A stretch of DNA of 34,885 nucleotides from an uncultured Prevotellaceae bacterium (GCA_905210415.1 CAJLWM010000016.1:1-34885), one strand, 5' to 3'. Shown: positions 8,868-16,999, counted from the stretch's first letter. The notes: generated from the letters alone by a model not told the origin. Translations and numbers: made by a program.

Positions 8868-9575
8868 TCACAACAGATTCTTCACCTCATCAAGAGAGTT
8901 TATCTCAGCATCTGCCACATCGCTTGGTGCTGTGCCGTGGATGTTGAAATAGATGGTTTTCCAACCGGCATCGTGAGCACCACGAATGTCGGCATCAGCA
9001 TTGTCGCCAATCATCACCACTTCATCAACGCTACAGCCGCATTCACGCAAAGCATAGTCAAAGATTCCGCGCATAGGCTTGGTGTAGCCGCAATTATCTG
9101 AGATTATCACCTTATCAATAAGGTGGTCTACACCCCCCGAAGCGAGTTTGCGTTCCTGCGTACCCTTAAACCCGTTGCTCAAGGCATGCACCGCATAGTG
9201 TTTGCCCAGATATTCAAGCATCTCCTTCGCGCCAGGCACCACCAGCTTCTGCCGTCCCAAGAAATCAAGATACTCATTGTCGATTTTTTCAGCCAACTGC
9301 TGCAAATCACCAGTGATACCAATCTTTTCCAGTGTGTATCTGAAGCGCTCGGTTATCAGATAATCCTTGTTAATCTTGCCATGGTGATAGAGCAGCCACA
9401 ATTCATGGTTCTTCTCCAAATAAATGTCGCGAAATGCCTCATAACTCGGCTCGCAATGCTGCAGATCAAAAGCATCATACACATGGCGCAGCGACACCTT
9501 GCTGTTTTCGGTGAACCACCACACAGTGTCGTCGATATCAACAAACACTGTCTTTATCTCTCTCTTATCAATCAT
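8868..9575 (-). CDS. YjjG-like HAD family nucleotidase/phosphatase
   Basis: A 235-residue haloacid-dehalogenase-fold hydrolase. The catalytic DxD motif is VDIDDTVWWF (Asp13 and Asp15). Motif II is HALSNGF, the motif III lysine is in CGYTKPMRGIF, and the acidic motif IV is VVMIGDNADADIRGAHDAGW. The order and the all-helical cap between motifs I and II fit the YjjG/noncanonical pyrimidine nucleotidase subfamily, which removes phosphate from (often damaged) nucleoside monophosphates. The exact substrate cannot be read from sequence. Its start overlaps the stop of the queuosine-precursor transporter gene by 4 bases (ATGA), so the two are translationally coupled. Confidence 0.85.
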   Translation of the reverse strand: MIDKREIKTVFVDIDDTVWWFTENSKVSLRHVYDAFDLQHCEPSYEAFRDIYLEKNHELWLLYHHGKINKDYLITERFRYTLEKIGITGDLQQLAEKIDNEYLDFLGRQKLVVPGAKEMLEYLGKHYAVHALSNGFKGTQERKLASGGVDHLIDKVIISDNCGYTKPMRGIFDYALRECGCSVDEVVMIGDNADADIRGAHDAGWKTIYFNIHGTAPSDVADAEINSLDEVKNLL

Positions 9576-10252
9576 ATCTTAAACACTTTCCACCATTTAT
9601 AATCAATGTCTTCTTCCACTTCGCTCACACCCTCAATCTTTCTCAGGCGCTTCACCACACGAATGGTGACTGGAAGCACGATAATCTCATACATCGTCTT
9701 CAGCACCACCTGTGTCCACACCAGCGTAACGATAGTGCTAAGCGGCAATATGCCAACAAACGCTATAGGGAAAAATATCAACGAGTCGGCCGATTCGCCA
9801 AACACCGTCGACAATATGGCGCGAAACGAGAATCGCTTGTCGCCATCGCGGTGACGCATCTTGCTCATCACATAGGCATTCACCATCGAGCCCACCACAA
9901 ACGCCAAGAAACTACCCAGCAATATGCGAGGAGTGTTGCCAAACACTTGCGCCACGGCTTCCTGACCGGTCCAAGTGGGTTCGCCAGGCAGAGCCACGCA
10001 CACCTGCAGAAACACCACAAATATTAAATTAAGGAAGAATCCCATCCATATCACAAATCGCGCCTTGGCAAAACCATATATCTCCACGATGCAGTCATTA
10101 AGTATATATGAAACCGGGAAAACCGTAAGTCCAGCCGTAGCCGTGAGGAAACCAATCTTCACCACTTTCACTTCCATCAAGTTAGCAAGTATCAAAAACA
10201 CGGTGAACATCATTGCCATTACCACAAATGGCATCGTAAACTTATTCTTCAT
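9572..10252 (-). CDS. Queuosine precursor transporter (YhhQ family)
   Basis: A 226-residue inner membrane protein with about six hydrophobic segments. Family signatures are VFPVSYILNDCIVEIYGFAKAR and FGESADSLIFFPIAFVG. YhhQ/QPTR proteins import 7-deazapurine precursors (preQ0, preQ1 or queuine) used for queuosine modification of tRNA anticodons. No other queuosine gene is in the window, so salvage rather than a biosynthetic operon is implied locally. It is the first gene of a two-gene unit with the HAD phosphatase. A -7 box is seen about 50 bases upstream. Confidence 0.88.
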   Translation of the reverse strand: MKNKFTMPFVVMAMMFTVFLILANLMEVKVVKIGFLTATAGLTVFPVSYILNDCIVEIYGFAKARFVIWMGFFLNLIFVVFLQVCVALPGEPTWTGQEAVAQVFGNTPRILLGSFLAFVVGSMVNAYVMSKMRHRDGDKRFSFRAILSTVFGESADSLIFFPIAFVGILPLSTIVTLVWTQVVLKTMYEIIVLPVTIRVVKRLRKIEGVSEVEEDIDYKWWKVFKI

Positions 10253-10300
10253 TTCAAATTATCGTTCTTTTGCTATTATCAATTTCTACTTTTACGCATG

Positions 10301-10308
10301 CAAAGTTA
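10301..10308 (-). promoter_or_regulatory. Candidate -7 box of the queuosine-transporter operon
   Basis: The - strand reads TAACTTTG (TAnnTTTG), about 50 bases before the start at 10252. A TTTG box at standard spacing is not clear. Confidence 0.4.
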
Positions 10309-10565
10309 CTACTATAATTTGTATTAACGCCCCGTTTCGGAGAAATTCCCCCGTACTACACAAAAACGCTCCCAACCTCTTTGCACAATCACCACATCTT
10401 TTAAAAATCTTATGCAAAAAGCCATTAAGACGCAACTATTTTATGTTTTTCAAATAAAAAATGCCTGATTATTAGTGCAAAGTCAAAAATTATTGCGATA
10501 TTTGCACTGCTAAAATCGAAATGCCCTTTTTCAGCGTTTTTCGATTGTTATAATGGATGTTATTT
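10309..10565. other. Intergenic spacer between divergent transporter and HU genes
   Basis: This is most of the 385-base gap between two divergent genes. It holds an inverted repeat, AGTGCAAA (10474-10481) and TTTGCACT (10501-10508). The second arm is repeated at the HU promoter (10593-10600). Each arm looks like the 3' part of a -7 box plus initiation region, so additional promoters are possible. No gene or riboswitch was recognised. Confidence 0.4.
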
Positions 10566-10596
10566 TTTGTGGAAATAATCATCCGTTATATTTTTG
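10566..10596 (+). promoter_or_regulatory. Bacteroidetes-type promoter of the HU gene
   Basis: TTTG (10566-10569), 19 bases, then TATTTTTG (10589-10596) form a full-consensus -33/-7 pair. The HU start codon is 41 bases downstream at 10638. An intrinsic terminator is not seen between HU and the next two genes, so this promoter may also feed them. Confidence 0.8.
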
Positions 10597-10637
10597 CACT
10601 AAACGTATACAAATTATAATAAAATAAATAGAAAACA

Positions 10638-10913
10638 ATGACTAAAGCAGACATCGTAAACGAAATTTCAAAGTCTACTGGTATTGACAAAGCTTCTGTC
10701 CTTGAAACAGTAGAAAAGTTCATGGAGATCGTTAAGGACTCTCTTGCAAACGAAGAAAACGTATATCTTAGAGGCTTCGGTAGCTTCATCACTAAGACTC
10801 GTTCGCAAAAGACAGCTCGCAACATCTCTAAGAACACCACTATCATCATTCCTGAGCACAAGATTCCTGCATTCAAGCCAGCTAAGGTGTTCATGGAACA
10901 AGTAAAGAAGTAA
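10638..10913 (+). CDS. HU family DNA-binding protein
   Basis: A 91-residue HU/IHF-fold protein, the standard length. The N-terminal helices (MTKADIVNEISKSTGIDK) are followed by the beta-arm region with GFGSFITKTRSQKTARNISK, and the C-terminus ends PAFKPAKVFMEQVKK. The family's usual Pro-containing tip (RNPQTG) reads RNISKNT here, as is common in Bacteroidetes HU paralogues. Such proteins bend DNA and compact the nucleoid as dimers. It is the first of a conserved-looking trio with the tiny basic protein (86 bases downstream) and RNase E/G. Confidence 0.93.
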   Translation: MTKADIVNEISKSTGIDKASVLETVEKFMEIVKDSLANEENVYLRGFGSFITKTRSQKTARNISKNTTIIIPEHKIPAFKPAKVFMEQVKK

Positions 10914-10999
10914 TTTACTTGAAAGTGTTCGGTAAAACGAGCAACAATAGTATAAGTTTTTAAAGAATATTATTATTAACCCTTTAACTAAGTACAACT

Positions 11000-11089
11000 A
11001 TGCCAAGCGGAAAGAAAAGAAAAGGCCACAAGATGGCTACGCACAAGCGCAAAAAGAGACTTAGAAAGAATCGTCATAAGAAGAAATAA
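11000..11089 (+). CDS. Tiny basic ribosomal-type protein (AURKAIP1/COX24, mS38/bS22-like)
   Basis: A 29-residue ORF starting MPSGKKRKGHKM and ending LRKNRHKKK. More than half of the residues are Lys, Arg or His. The pattern KKRKxHKMxxHKRKKRLRKxR matches the short C-terminal domain of AURKAIP1/COX24 proteins, known as the small-subunit proteins mS38 of mitochondria and bS22 of mycobacteria. Comparable tiny proteins are annotated throughout Bacteroidota. It probably binds rRNA in the 30S subunit; that assignment is from family knowledge. It lies between HU and RNase E/G on the same strand. There is no Shine-Dalgarno sequence; the start is preceded by the A-rich AAGTACAACT. Confidence 0.75.
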   Translation: MPSGKKRKGHKMATHKRKKRLRKNRHKKK

Positions 11090-11118
11090 TTATTTCTTAC
11101 TTTCTGATTAAGTCATAT

Positions 11119-11186
11119 AAAGAACAAACAAGATGATAGGAACACATAATATCTTATATGAATTCTCTAACTCTCGTTTGTTCTTT
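11119..11186 (+). other. Long-range inverted repeat downstream of the tiny basic protein gene
   Basis: AAAGAACAAAC (11119-11129) and GTTTGTTCTTT (11176-11186) are perfect 11-base arms. After one mismatch, three more pairs extend the stem inward; the loop is about 40 bases. No T tract follows, so it is not a standard terminator. It may be a processing or stabilising element between the two coding regions. Confidence 0.4.
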
Positions 11187-11298
11187 GTGCTTTATAAAAA
11201 AACACCGTTTTATGCGGCAGATTTAGGATTTTAAGCGCAAAGCATGTGACTTGAGCGAAAGACTTATGATGAGAACTTTCTATATCAGCAAATGAATC

Positions 11299-11357
11299 GA
11301 GTGTCACCGTTGCGAGAGTGACCGATTGGGCAATAGCCCAATCACAACGTGACATTC
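11299..11357 (+). promoter_or_regulatory. Structured leader hairpin ahead of RNase E/G
   Basis: An outer stem pairs 11299-11312 with 11345-11357 (13 pairs including one G-U, one bulged C at 11308). An inner 8-bp stem GATTGGGC/GCCCAATC (11324-11331 with 11336-11343) closes on the tetraloop AATA. An asymmetric internal loop of 11 bases lies on the 5' side. The whole fold ends 31 bases before the RNase start codon. In E. coli a 5' hairpin of rne mediates autoregulation by RNase E; a similar role here is an inference from position. Confidence 0.55.
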
Positions 11358-11388
11358 ACATTTTATGTTAATAGATTAACTATCAGCA

Positions 11389-13014
11389 ATGAAAAGCGAA
11401 TTAGTAGTTGATGTAACCCCGACCCACATATCCACAGCCCTTCTTGAAGACGGGCGCCTGGTGGTATTGCAACAAGAGACACGAAACGTGTCGTTTGCTG
11501 TGGGTAACCTCTACATTGCCAAGGTAAAGAAACTGATGCCCGGGCTTAATGCCGCATTTGTGAATGTAGGCTATGAGAAGGACGCTTTTCTTCATTACCT
11601 TGATTTAGGCTCACAATTCAACACTTATTCTCAATTTTTGGACAAAGCACTCAGCGACACCCGCCAAGTGCCAAACATCTCCAAAGCGAGCACACTCCCC
11701 GACATTGACAAGCACGGCACAATCACCGATGTACTCTCCCTCGGAAAGAAACTAATCGTGCAAGTCGCAAAAGAACCAATTTCTTCTAAGGGTCCGCGTC
11801 TGACAACAGAGATTTCTTTCACCGGACGCTTCCTCGTGCTGATTCCTTTCAACAACAAGATTTCAGTATCGCAGAAAATCAAATCGTCGGAGGAAAAATA
11901 CCGCCTTCGCCAAATCATCGAGAGCATCAAGCCTAAGAATTTTGGCGTAATCGTGAGAACTTCTGCCGAAGGCAAAAAGGTGGCAGAGCTCAACAACGAA
12001 CTGAAGACTTTGGAAAAATGCTGGGAAGAAGCCCTTGCAAAGGCGCAAACACTCGAAGCACCTTCTCTAATCTACGAGGAAGAAAGCCGTGCAGTGAGCG
12101 TGATTCGCGACATTTTCAGTCCTTCTTTTGAGAACATCTATGTGAACGATGCTGGCGTTTACGACCAGATTTTCAATTATGTGAGTCTGATAGCCAACAA
12201 CCGCAGCGATATTGTAAAGCTTTATGCCAACGACATCCCTATCTTCGATCACTTCAACATCACTAAGCAGATCAAGACTTCGTTTGGCAAAACAGTATCG
12301 TTTAAGTCGGGTGCCTATCTTATCATTGAGAGCACCGAAGCCCTACACGTCATCGACGTAAACTCGGGCAATAGGTCGAAAAATTCCGACTCCCAAGAGA
12401 GCAACGCCTTAGACGTCAACCTGCGGGCTGCCGACGAAATAGCCCGACAACTCAGGCTGCGCGATATGGGAGGCATCATCGTTATCGACTTTATCGATAT
12501 GGCACAATCTGAGCATCGCCAGGCGCTCTACGACCACATGAAGGTGGCTATGGCTGGCGACCGTGCGCGCCACAACATCCTTCCACTGAGCAAATTCGGG
12601 TTGATGCAAATCACGCGTCAACGTGTGCGCCCGGCTCTCGATATCGTCACTAGCGAAACCTGCCCTTCTTGCCACGGCAAGGGCGAGGTGCAATCACCTC
12701 TGCTATTCACCGATGTGATTAAGGACAAACTTGACTTCTTGGTCAACAACTTAAAAGTCAAAAAATTCAAAATGTATGTGCATCCGTTTGTGAATGCCTA
12801 CATTAAGCGTGGACTTATTTCCCTATACACACGCTGGCGTATGGAATATGGCTTCGGATTTAAAATCGTGCCTAACCAATCTCTCGCCTACCTCGAATAT
12901 CGCGTATTCGACCTTAAAGGCGAAGAAATCGACATCAAAGAGGAAAAGGACACCAGCAGTTCCGAAGGGAAAAAGGAGTCACGCCGCAAAGAACATAAAG
13001 ACGACGACATCTAA
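11389..13014 (+). CDS. rng: Ribonuclease E/G family protein
   Basis: A 541-residue endoribonuclease of the RNase E/G family, nearer RNase G in length because it lacks the long scaffold tail of RNase E. An S1-like RNA-binding domain occupies about residues 35-120 (GNLYIAKVKKLMPGLNAAFVNVG). The DNase-I-like catalytic region carries the metal-binding aspartates in HVIDVNSG (near residue 323) and IVIDFIDM (near 369). The zinc-link TCPSCHGKG (near 424-432) joins subunits. The C-terminus is a short charged tail. It cleaves single-stranded AU-rich RNA in rRNA processing and mRNA decay. It follows HU and the tiny basic protein and has a structured 5' leader and its own terminator. Confidence 0.94.
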   Translation: MKSELVVDVTPTHISTALLEDGRLVVLQQETRNVSFAVGNLYIAKVKKLMPGLNAAFVNVGYEKDAFLHYLDLGSQFNTYSQFLDKALSDTRQVPNISKASTLPDIDKHGTITDVLSLGKKLIVQVAKEPISSKGPRLTTEISFTGRFLVLIPFNNKISVSQKIKSSEEKYRLRQIIESIKPKNFGVIVRTSAEGKKVAELNNELKTLEKCWEEALAKAQTLEAPSLIYEEESRAVSVIRDIFSPSFENIYVNDAGVYDQIFNYVSLIANNRSDIVKLYANDIPIFDHFNITKQIKTSFGKTVSFKSGAYLIIESTEALHVIDVNSGNRSKNSDSQESNALDVNLRAADEIARQLRLRDMGGIIVIDFIDMAQSEHRQALYDHMKVAMAGDRARHNILPLSKFGLMQITRQRVRPALDIVTSETCPSCHGKGEVQSPLLFTDVIKDKLDFLVNNLKVKKFKMYVHPFVNAYIKRGLISLYTRWRMEYGFGFKIVPNQSLAYLEYRVFDLKGEEIDIKEEKDTSSSEGKKESRRKEHKDDDI

Positions 13015-13070
13015 AAACACCCATTTTTTTACCGCGTCTTTACATTGAACATCAGGCAATGATAAGAACC

Positions 13071-13110
13071 ACTACAGCCGACGCTCATTGAGTGCCGGCT
13101 GTAGTTTTTT
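13071..13110 (+). terminator. Rho-independent terminator of the RNase E/G gene
   Basis: ACTACAGCCG (13071-13080) pairs with CGGCTGTAGT (13096-13105). The stem continues through an inner CGCTC/GAGTG segment and is followed by TTTTTT. It lies 56 bases after the stop codon at 13014 and before the opposing AraC gene end at 13135. Confidence 0.88.
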
Positions 13111-13134
13111 CACCCACATAACTATAGTCTATCA

Positions 13135-14004
13135 TTATATGTTTCTAAATTCGCTTGGCTTCATGCCCGTTTTTATCTTAAACTTCGAAGAGAAATAGTC
13201 GGGCGACTCAAAGCGCAGACGATAGGCAATCTCCTTAATGCTCAGCGAGGTTGACGAAAGCAATTCCTTGGCTCGCTGCAAGCGCAGGTCTTGCTGGTAG
13301 AGCGACGGCGATATGCCCGTAAACTCCTTAAACAGCTTGCGGAAGTTGCTATAACTTGTGCCAAGTTCTTTGGCTATCTGCTGAATGGTAATGTCTGCCT
13401 CAAGCGTCTCGCGTATTCTCAGTCGCGCATGATTTATCATATCCACTCTAGTGTGGTCTTTCGACAATTCGATGTTGCGCTCAAGGGCATACATCAATCC
13501 CACAAGGTGATTCACAATGCCAGCCAATATCTGCTGCGAATAAGGGGCTTCCTCCTGAGCTCGCTTATAAGCCTCCTCATAGAGACGCACGATATCGGCA
13601 CTAAATCCCACATTATATATTGGCTTGTCGATGGCTAGAAAACCCATCTTCACACGGTCATCTACATTCTTCCCCTTAAACCCAATCCAATAGCACTTCC
13701 ATCCTTGCTTGCCCGTAGGATGATAACTGTGCCATTCGCCAGGAAAAAGAAGAAACAGATTGCCGGCCTTCAGTGCCACATCCTTAGCATGAAGGGAGTT
13801 GAAGACACCTTCTCCCTCTGTAATATATAGCAACTGATATTCGTTGAGCACACGCCCCTTGTCTACATCGAAATAGTAGCCATCGGCATGTCCTCGCGTA
13901 GGGTAAGAATCGTTCGCTCCGATCTCTTCATAACCCACGGTGCTCACGGTGAGCCCCCATTGCGAGTCTCTCGAATTAGCAACCAAGTATTTACTTATCT
14001 GCAT
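13135..14004 (-). CDS. AraC family transcriptional regulator of the rhamnose locus
   Basis: A 289-residue regulator. The N-terminal half is an AraC-type cupin sugar-binding domain (ITEGEGVFNS, AGNLFLLFPGEWHSY, WKCYWIGFKG). The C-terminal 100 residues hold two helix-turn-helix motifs (ITIQQIAKELGTSYSNFRKLFKEFTG and LSIKEIAYRLRFESPDYFSSKFK), ending with the family signature GMKPSEFRNI. It is transcribed divergently from rhaB-rhaA-rhaT, so it is very likely the rhamnose-responsive activator, functionally like RhaR/RhaS of E. coli or RhaR of Bacteroides thetaiotaomicron. The effector is inferred from context only. Confidence 0.88.
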   Translation of the reverse strand: MQISKYLVANSRDSQWGLTVSTVGYEEIGANDSYPTRGHADGYYFDVDKGRVLNEYQLLYITEGEGVFNSLHAKDVALKAGNLFLLFPGEWHSYHPTGKQGWKCYWIGFKGKNVDDRVKMGFLAIDKPIYNVGFSADIVRLYEEAYKRAQEEAPYSQQILAGIVNHLVGLMYALERNIELSKDHTRVDMINHARLRIRETLEADITIQQIAKELGTSYSNFRKLFKEFTGISPSLYQQDLRLQRAKELLSSTSLSIKEIAYRLRFESPDYFSSKFKIKTGMKPSEFRNI

Positions 14005-14065
14005 ATCGTTTGGGTATTAAATTCTGTATTAATCATTCGCAACATAAAGGTTTTATGTTTCATCG

Positions 14066-14096
14066 CAAATATAACAAGAATAGAAATAATCCCAAA
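14066..14096 (-). promoter_or_regulatory. Bacteroidetes-type promoter of the AraC gene
   Basis: On the - strand TTTTG (ending the -33 box at 14093), 19 bases, then TATATTTG (14073-14066) match the consensus pair. The start codon is 62 bases downstream. A small hairpin ACATAAA/TTTATGT (14042-14058) lies in the leader. Confidence 0.75.
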
Positions 14097-14118
14097 ATTA
14101 TTCTCTCTTTTATCACAA

Positions 14119-14199
14119 TAACCAACCGCTCTATCTCAAAACTTAATGGACTAATATCAAATAATAATGTTACCAACCTTGCGTTATAGACTACCTTTG
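14119..14199 (+). promoter_or_regulatory. rhaBAT promoter region with candidate activator half-sites
   Basis: A -7 box TACCTTTG (14192-14199) lies 45 bases before rhaB, but no TTTG box exists at the proper spacing. This is typical of a promoter that needs an activator. Two directly repeated sequences, TAACCAACC (14119-14127) and TTACCAACC (14170-14178), are 51 bases apart, close to five helical turns. The second lies just upstream of the -7 box. They are candidate half-sites for the divergently encoded AraC protein. Confidence 0.45.
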
Positions 14200-14243
14200 C
14201 CGACACATAAACTAAACAACAAAACTAAATATCCCCGAAAAAG

Positions 14244-15716
14244 ATGACACAGCCACACTTCTTTGCTGTCGACCTTGGAGCTACAAGCGGCAGAACTATT
14301 ATAGGCACTATCGAGAATGGAAAGATAGCGCTCGAAGAACTCACACGTTTCGACAATAACCTCATTGAGACATGCGGACATTTCTATTGGGATATTTTCG
14401 CCCTTTACAACGAGATTATAAACGGCCTGAAGCTTGTAGCTAAGAGAAATATCCCAATCCAAAGCATCGGCATCGACACTTGGGGCGTAGACTTTGTGTG
14501 CATCGACAAAAACGGCAAAATATTGAGCAACCCTATCTCCTATCGCGACCCTCACACCATTGGCAAGATGGAGGAATACTTCAGCAATCGCATGCCAAAA
14601 GAGAAAGTTTACGACATCACCGGCATACAGTTTATGAATTTCAATTCTCTATTCCAACTCTACGCCATGGAGCAGGCTGGCGACGTGGCTCTAAATAATG
14701 CCGAAAAAATATTGTTCGTGCCTGATGCTCTAAGCTATATGCTCACTGGCAAAGCTGTGTGCGAATACACCATCGCATCCACATCACAGATGCTCAATCC
14801 TCGCACCCACGATTTAGACGCTTCGCTCATTAAGAGCGTTGGGCTAAAGCGCCGCCAATTTGGCGAAATGGCAAACCCTGCCACCCTGATTGGCACTCTC
14901 ACGCCAGAGGTGCAAAAAATCACAGGTCTTGGAGCCATTCCGGTTATAGCGGTTGCAGGTCACGACACTGGTAGTGCCGTAGCGGCTGTTCCTGCCAAAG
15001 ACGAAAAGTTTGCCTACCTCAGCAGCGGCACTTGGAGTCTGATGGGTATTGAAACGAAGCATGCAATCATCAGCGACCGTAGCTTCAGTCTCAACTTCAC
15101 CAACGAGGGCGGCATCGACAACACCACCCGCTTCTTGAAAAACATCTGCGGCATGTGGATATACGAGCGCTGTCGCAAGGAATGGAAAGACGCCGAAGGC
15201 CTGGGCCACAGAGAACTAATGAACGCAGCAATAAAATGCGAGCCATTCCGCAGCATCATCAATCCCGATGATGAGATTTTTGCCAACCCTGCATCTATGG
15301 TCGACGCTATCAACCAATACTGCCGCCGCACCAATCAGCCAGAACCCGTGGGTTATGCACAGACTTGCCGATGCATCTTCGATTCTTTAGCTTTGCGCTA
15401 TCGTCAAGTATTCACTTGGCTCAAAGAATTTGCCGACTTCGACATTGATGCTTTGCACATCATCGGCGGAGGATCGAAAAACGAACTTCTCGACCAATTT
15501 ACCGCCAACTCTTGCGGTGTAAAGGTGTTGGCTGGTCCACAAGAATGTACTGCCATTGGCAACATCATGCTGCAAGCCAAGGCTGCCAGACTGGTCGACG
15601 ACATTTGGCAGATGCGTGCCATCATTGCCAATAGCATCGAGCTGGAGGCTTTTGAACCACAAGACCAGGATGTTTGGAACACCGCTTATGAGAAATTCCT
15701 TAATTTGACAAAATAA
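14244..15716 (+). CDS. rhaB: Rhamnulokinase
   Basis: A 490-residue FGGY-family sugar kinase that phosphorylates L-rhamnulose with ATP to rhamnulose 1-phosphate, the second step of rhamnose catabolism. The N-terminal phosphate-1 loop is FFAVDLGATSGRTIIG. SIGIDTWGVDFVCID carries the substrate-binding Asp region. AVAGHDTGSAVAAVP and YLSSGTWSLMGIE form the middle, and the C-terminal adenosine motif is LHIIGGGSKNELLDQFTANS. The length matches bacterial RhaB. It is the first gene of the rhaB-rhaA-rhaT unit; rhaA begins 29 bases downstream. Confidence 0.95.
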   Translation: MTQPHFFAVDLGATSGRTIIGTIENGKIALEELTRFDNNLIETCGHFYWDIFALYNEIINGLKLVAKRNIPIQSIGIDTWGVDFVCIDKNGKILSNPISYRDPHTIGKMEEYFSNRMPKEKVYDITGIQFMNFNSLFQLYAMEQAGDVALNNAEKILFVPDALSYMLTGKAVCEYTIASTSQMLNPRTHDLDASLIKSVGLKRRQFGEMANPATLIGTLTPEVQKITGLGAIPVIAVAGHDTGSAVAAVPAKDEKFAYLSSGTWSLMGIETKHAIISDRSFSLNFTNEGGIDNTTRFLKNICGMWIYERCRKEWKDAEGLGHRELMNAAIKCEPFRSIINPDDEIFANPASMVDAINQYCRRTNQPEPVGYAQTCRCIFDSLALRYRQVFTWLKEFADFDIDALHIIGGGSKNELLDQFTANSCGVKVLAGPQECTAIGNIMLQAKAARLVDDIWQMRAIIANSIELEAFEPQDQDVWNTAYEKFLNLTK

Positions 15717-15745
15717 TAACTCTAATCACAAAAAATATAACTAAT

Positions 15746-16999
15746 ATGAATACAGAATTAGTAACAAAGGCTTACGAAATAGCCAAAGAGCGTTATGCCG
15801 AAATTGGCGTTGACACAGAAAAGGTATTGAAGCAATTGCAAGACTTCCATCTATCGCTACACTGCTGGCAAGCCGACGATGTTAAGGGCTTTGAAACACA
15901 AGCAGGTGCTTTGTCGGGTGGCATCCAATCTACCGGCAATTTTCCTGGCGCTGCACGCAATATCGACGAACTTCGCCAAGACATCCTCAAGGCTAAAAGC
16001 CTCATACCTGGCAACCACCGCTTGAATCTCCACGAAATCTATGGCGACTTCAAGGGCAAAGTAGTAGATCGCGACGAGGTGACTGTGGAATATTTCCAAT
16101 CATGGATAGACTGGGCAAAAGACAACGACACTAAACTCGACTTCAACTCTACAAGCTTCTCTCACCCAAAATCGGGCAATCTTTCATTGGCAAACCCAGA
16201 TGAAGGCATCCGTCAATTCTGGGTAGAGCACACTAAGCGTTGCCGCGACATCGCCAATGCTATGGGTGAAGCCCAAAACGACCCTTGTATCATGAACCTT
16301 TGGGTGCACGATGGCTGCAAGGATGTCTCTGTCAACCACGCACTATATCGCAACACACTGAAAAAGTCGCTCGACGAGATCTTCGAGAAAAAACTTCCAA
16401 TGATGAAAGACAGCATCGAGGGCAAGGTGTTTGGCATCGGTCTTGAATCGTTTACTGTAGGTTCTCACGACTTTTACACAGCCTATGCAGCACAAAACAA
16501 TAAGTTGCTCACCATCGACACTGGCCACTATCACCCAACAGAGTCGCCAGCCGACAAGGTTTCTGCCGTGCTTCCTTTCATCAACGAATTGATGCTTCAC
16601 GTTTCTCGCCCAGTGCGCTGGGATTCCGACCACGTGACAATTATGGACGACCCTACACAAGAGTTGTTCTCTGAGATTGTTCGCGCCGATGCTCTCGACC
16701 GCGTACACTATGGCCTTGACTTCTTCGATGGCTCTATCAACCGTATCGGTGCCTACGTTATCGGTTCGCGCGCTGCCCAAAAGTGCATGTTGCGTTCCCT
16801 GCTCGAGCCTAAGGAAACAATCTCAAAACTCGAACTTGCAGGCGAAGGCTACAAAGTGCTCACTCTCATCGAGGAACAGAAGGCAATGCCATGGCAAGCA
16901 GTATACGATGAATTCTGCCTACGCAACGACGTGCCAGTGGGACAAAGCTTCATCGCCGATATCGACCAATATGTTGCTGACGTAACTTCTAAGAGATAA
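15746..16999 (+). CDS. rhaA: L-rhamnose isomerase
   Basis: A 417-residue TIM-barrel isomerase converting L-rhamnose to L-rhamnulose, the first step of the pathway; it needs Mn2+ or Zn2+. Recognisable RhaA blocks are LSLHCWQADDVKGFE, GGIQSTGNFPGAARN, LNLHEIYGDF, NLWVHDGCKDVSVN, GLESFTVGSHDFY and DTGHYHPTESPADKVSA. The aspartate- and histidine-rich RWDSDHVTIMDDP provides metal ligands. It is full length compared with E. coli RhaA (419). The stop codon shares one base with the next start (TAATG at 16997-17001), indicating translational coupling with rhaT. Confidence 0.96.
   Translation: MNTELVTKAYEIAKERYAEIGVDTEKVLKQLQDFHLSLHCWQADDVKGFETQAGALSGGIQSTGNFPGAARNIDELRQDILKAKSLIPGNHRLNLHEIYGDFKGKVVDRDEVTVEYFQSWIDWAKDNDTKLDFNSTSFSHPKSGNLSLANPDEGIRQFWVEHTKRCRDIANAMGEAQNDPCIMNLWVHDGCKDVSVNHALYRNTLKKSLDEIFEKKLPMMKDSIEGKVFGIGLESFTVGSHDFYTAYAAQNNKLLTIDTGHYHPTESPADKVSAVLPFINELMLHVSRPVRWDSDHVTIMDDPTQELFSEIVRADALDRVHYGLDFFDGSINRIGAYVIGSRAAQKCMLRSLLEPKETISKLELAGEGYKVLTLIEEQKAMPWQAVYDEFCLRNDVPVGQSFIADIDQYVADVTSKR

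Noticed and set aside
10253..10330. Possible preQ1 riboswitch upstream of the queuosine-precursor transporter
   Set aside because: The predicted leader after the -7 box is only about 45 bases, AT-rich, and shows no aptamer-like hairpin plus pseudoknot or a C-rich loop.
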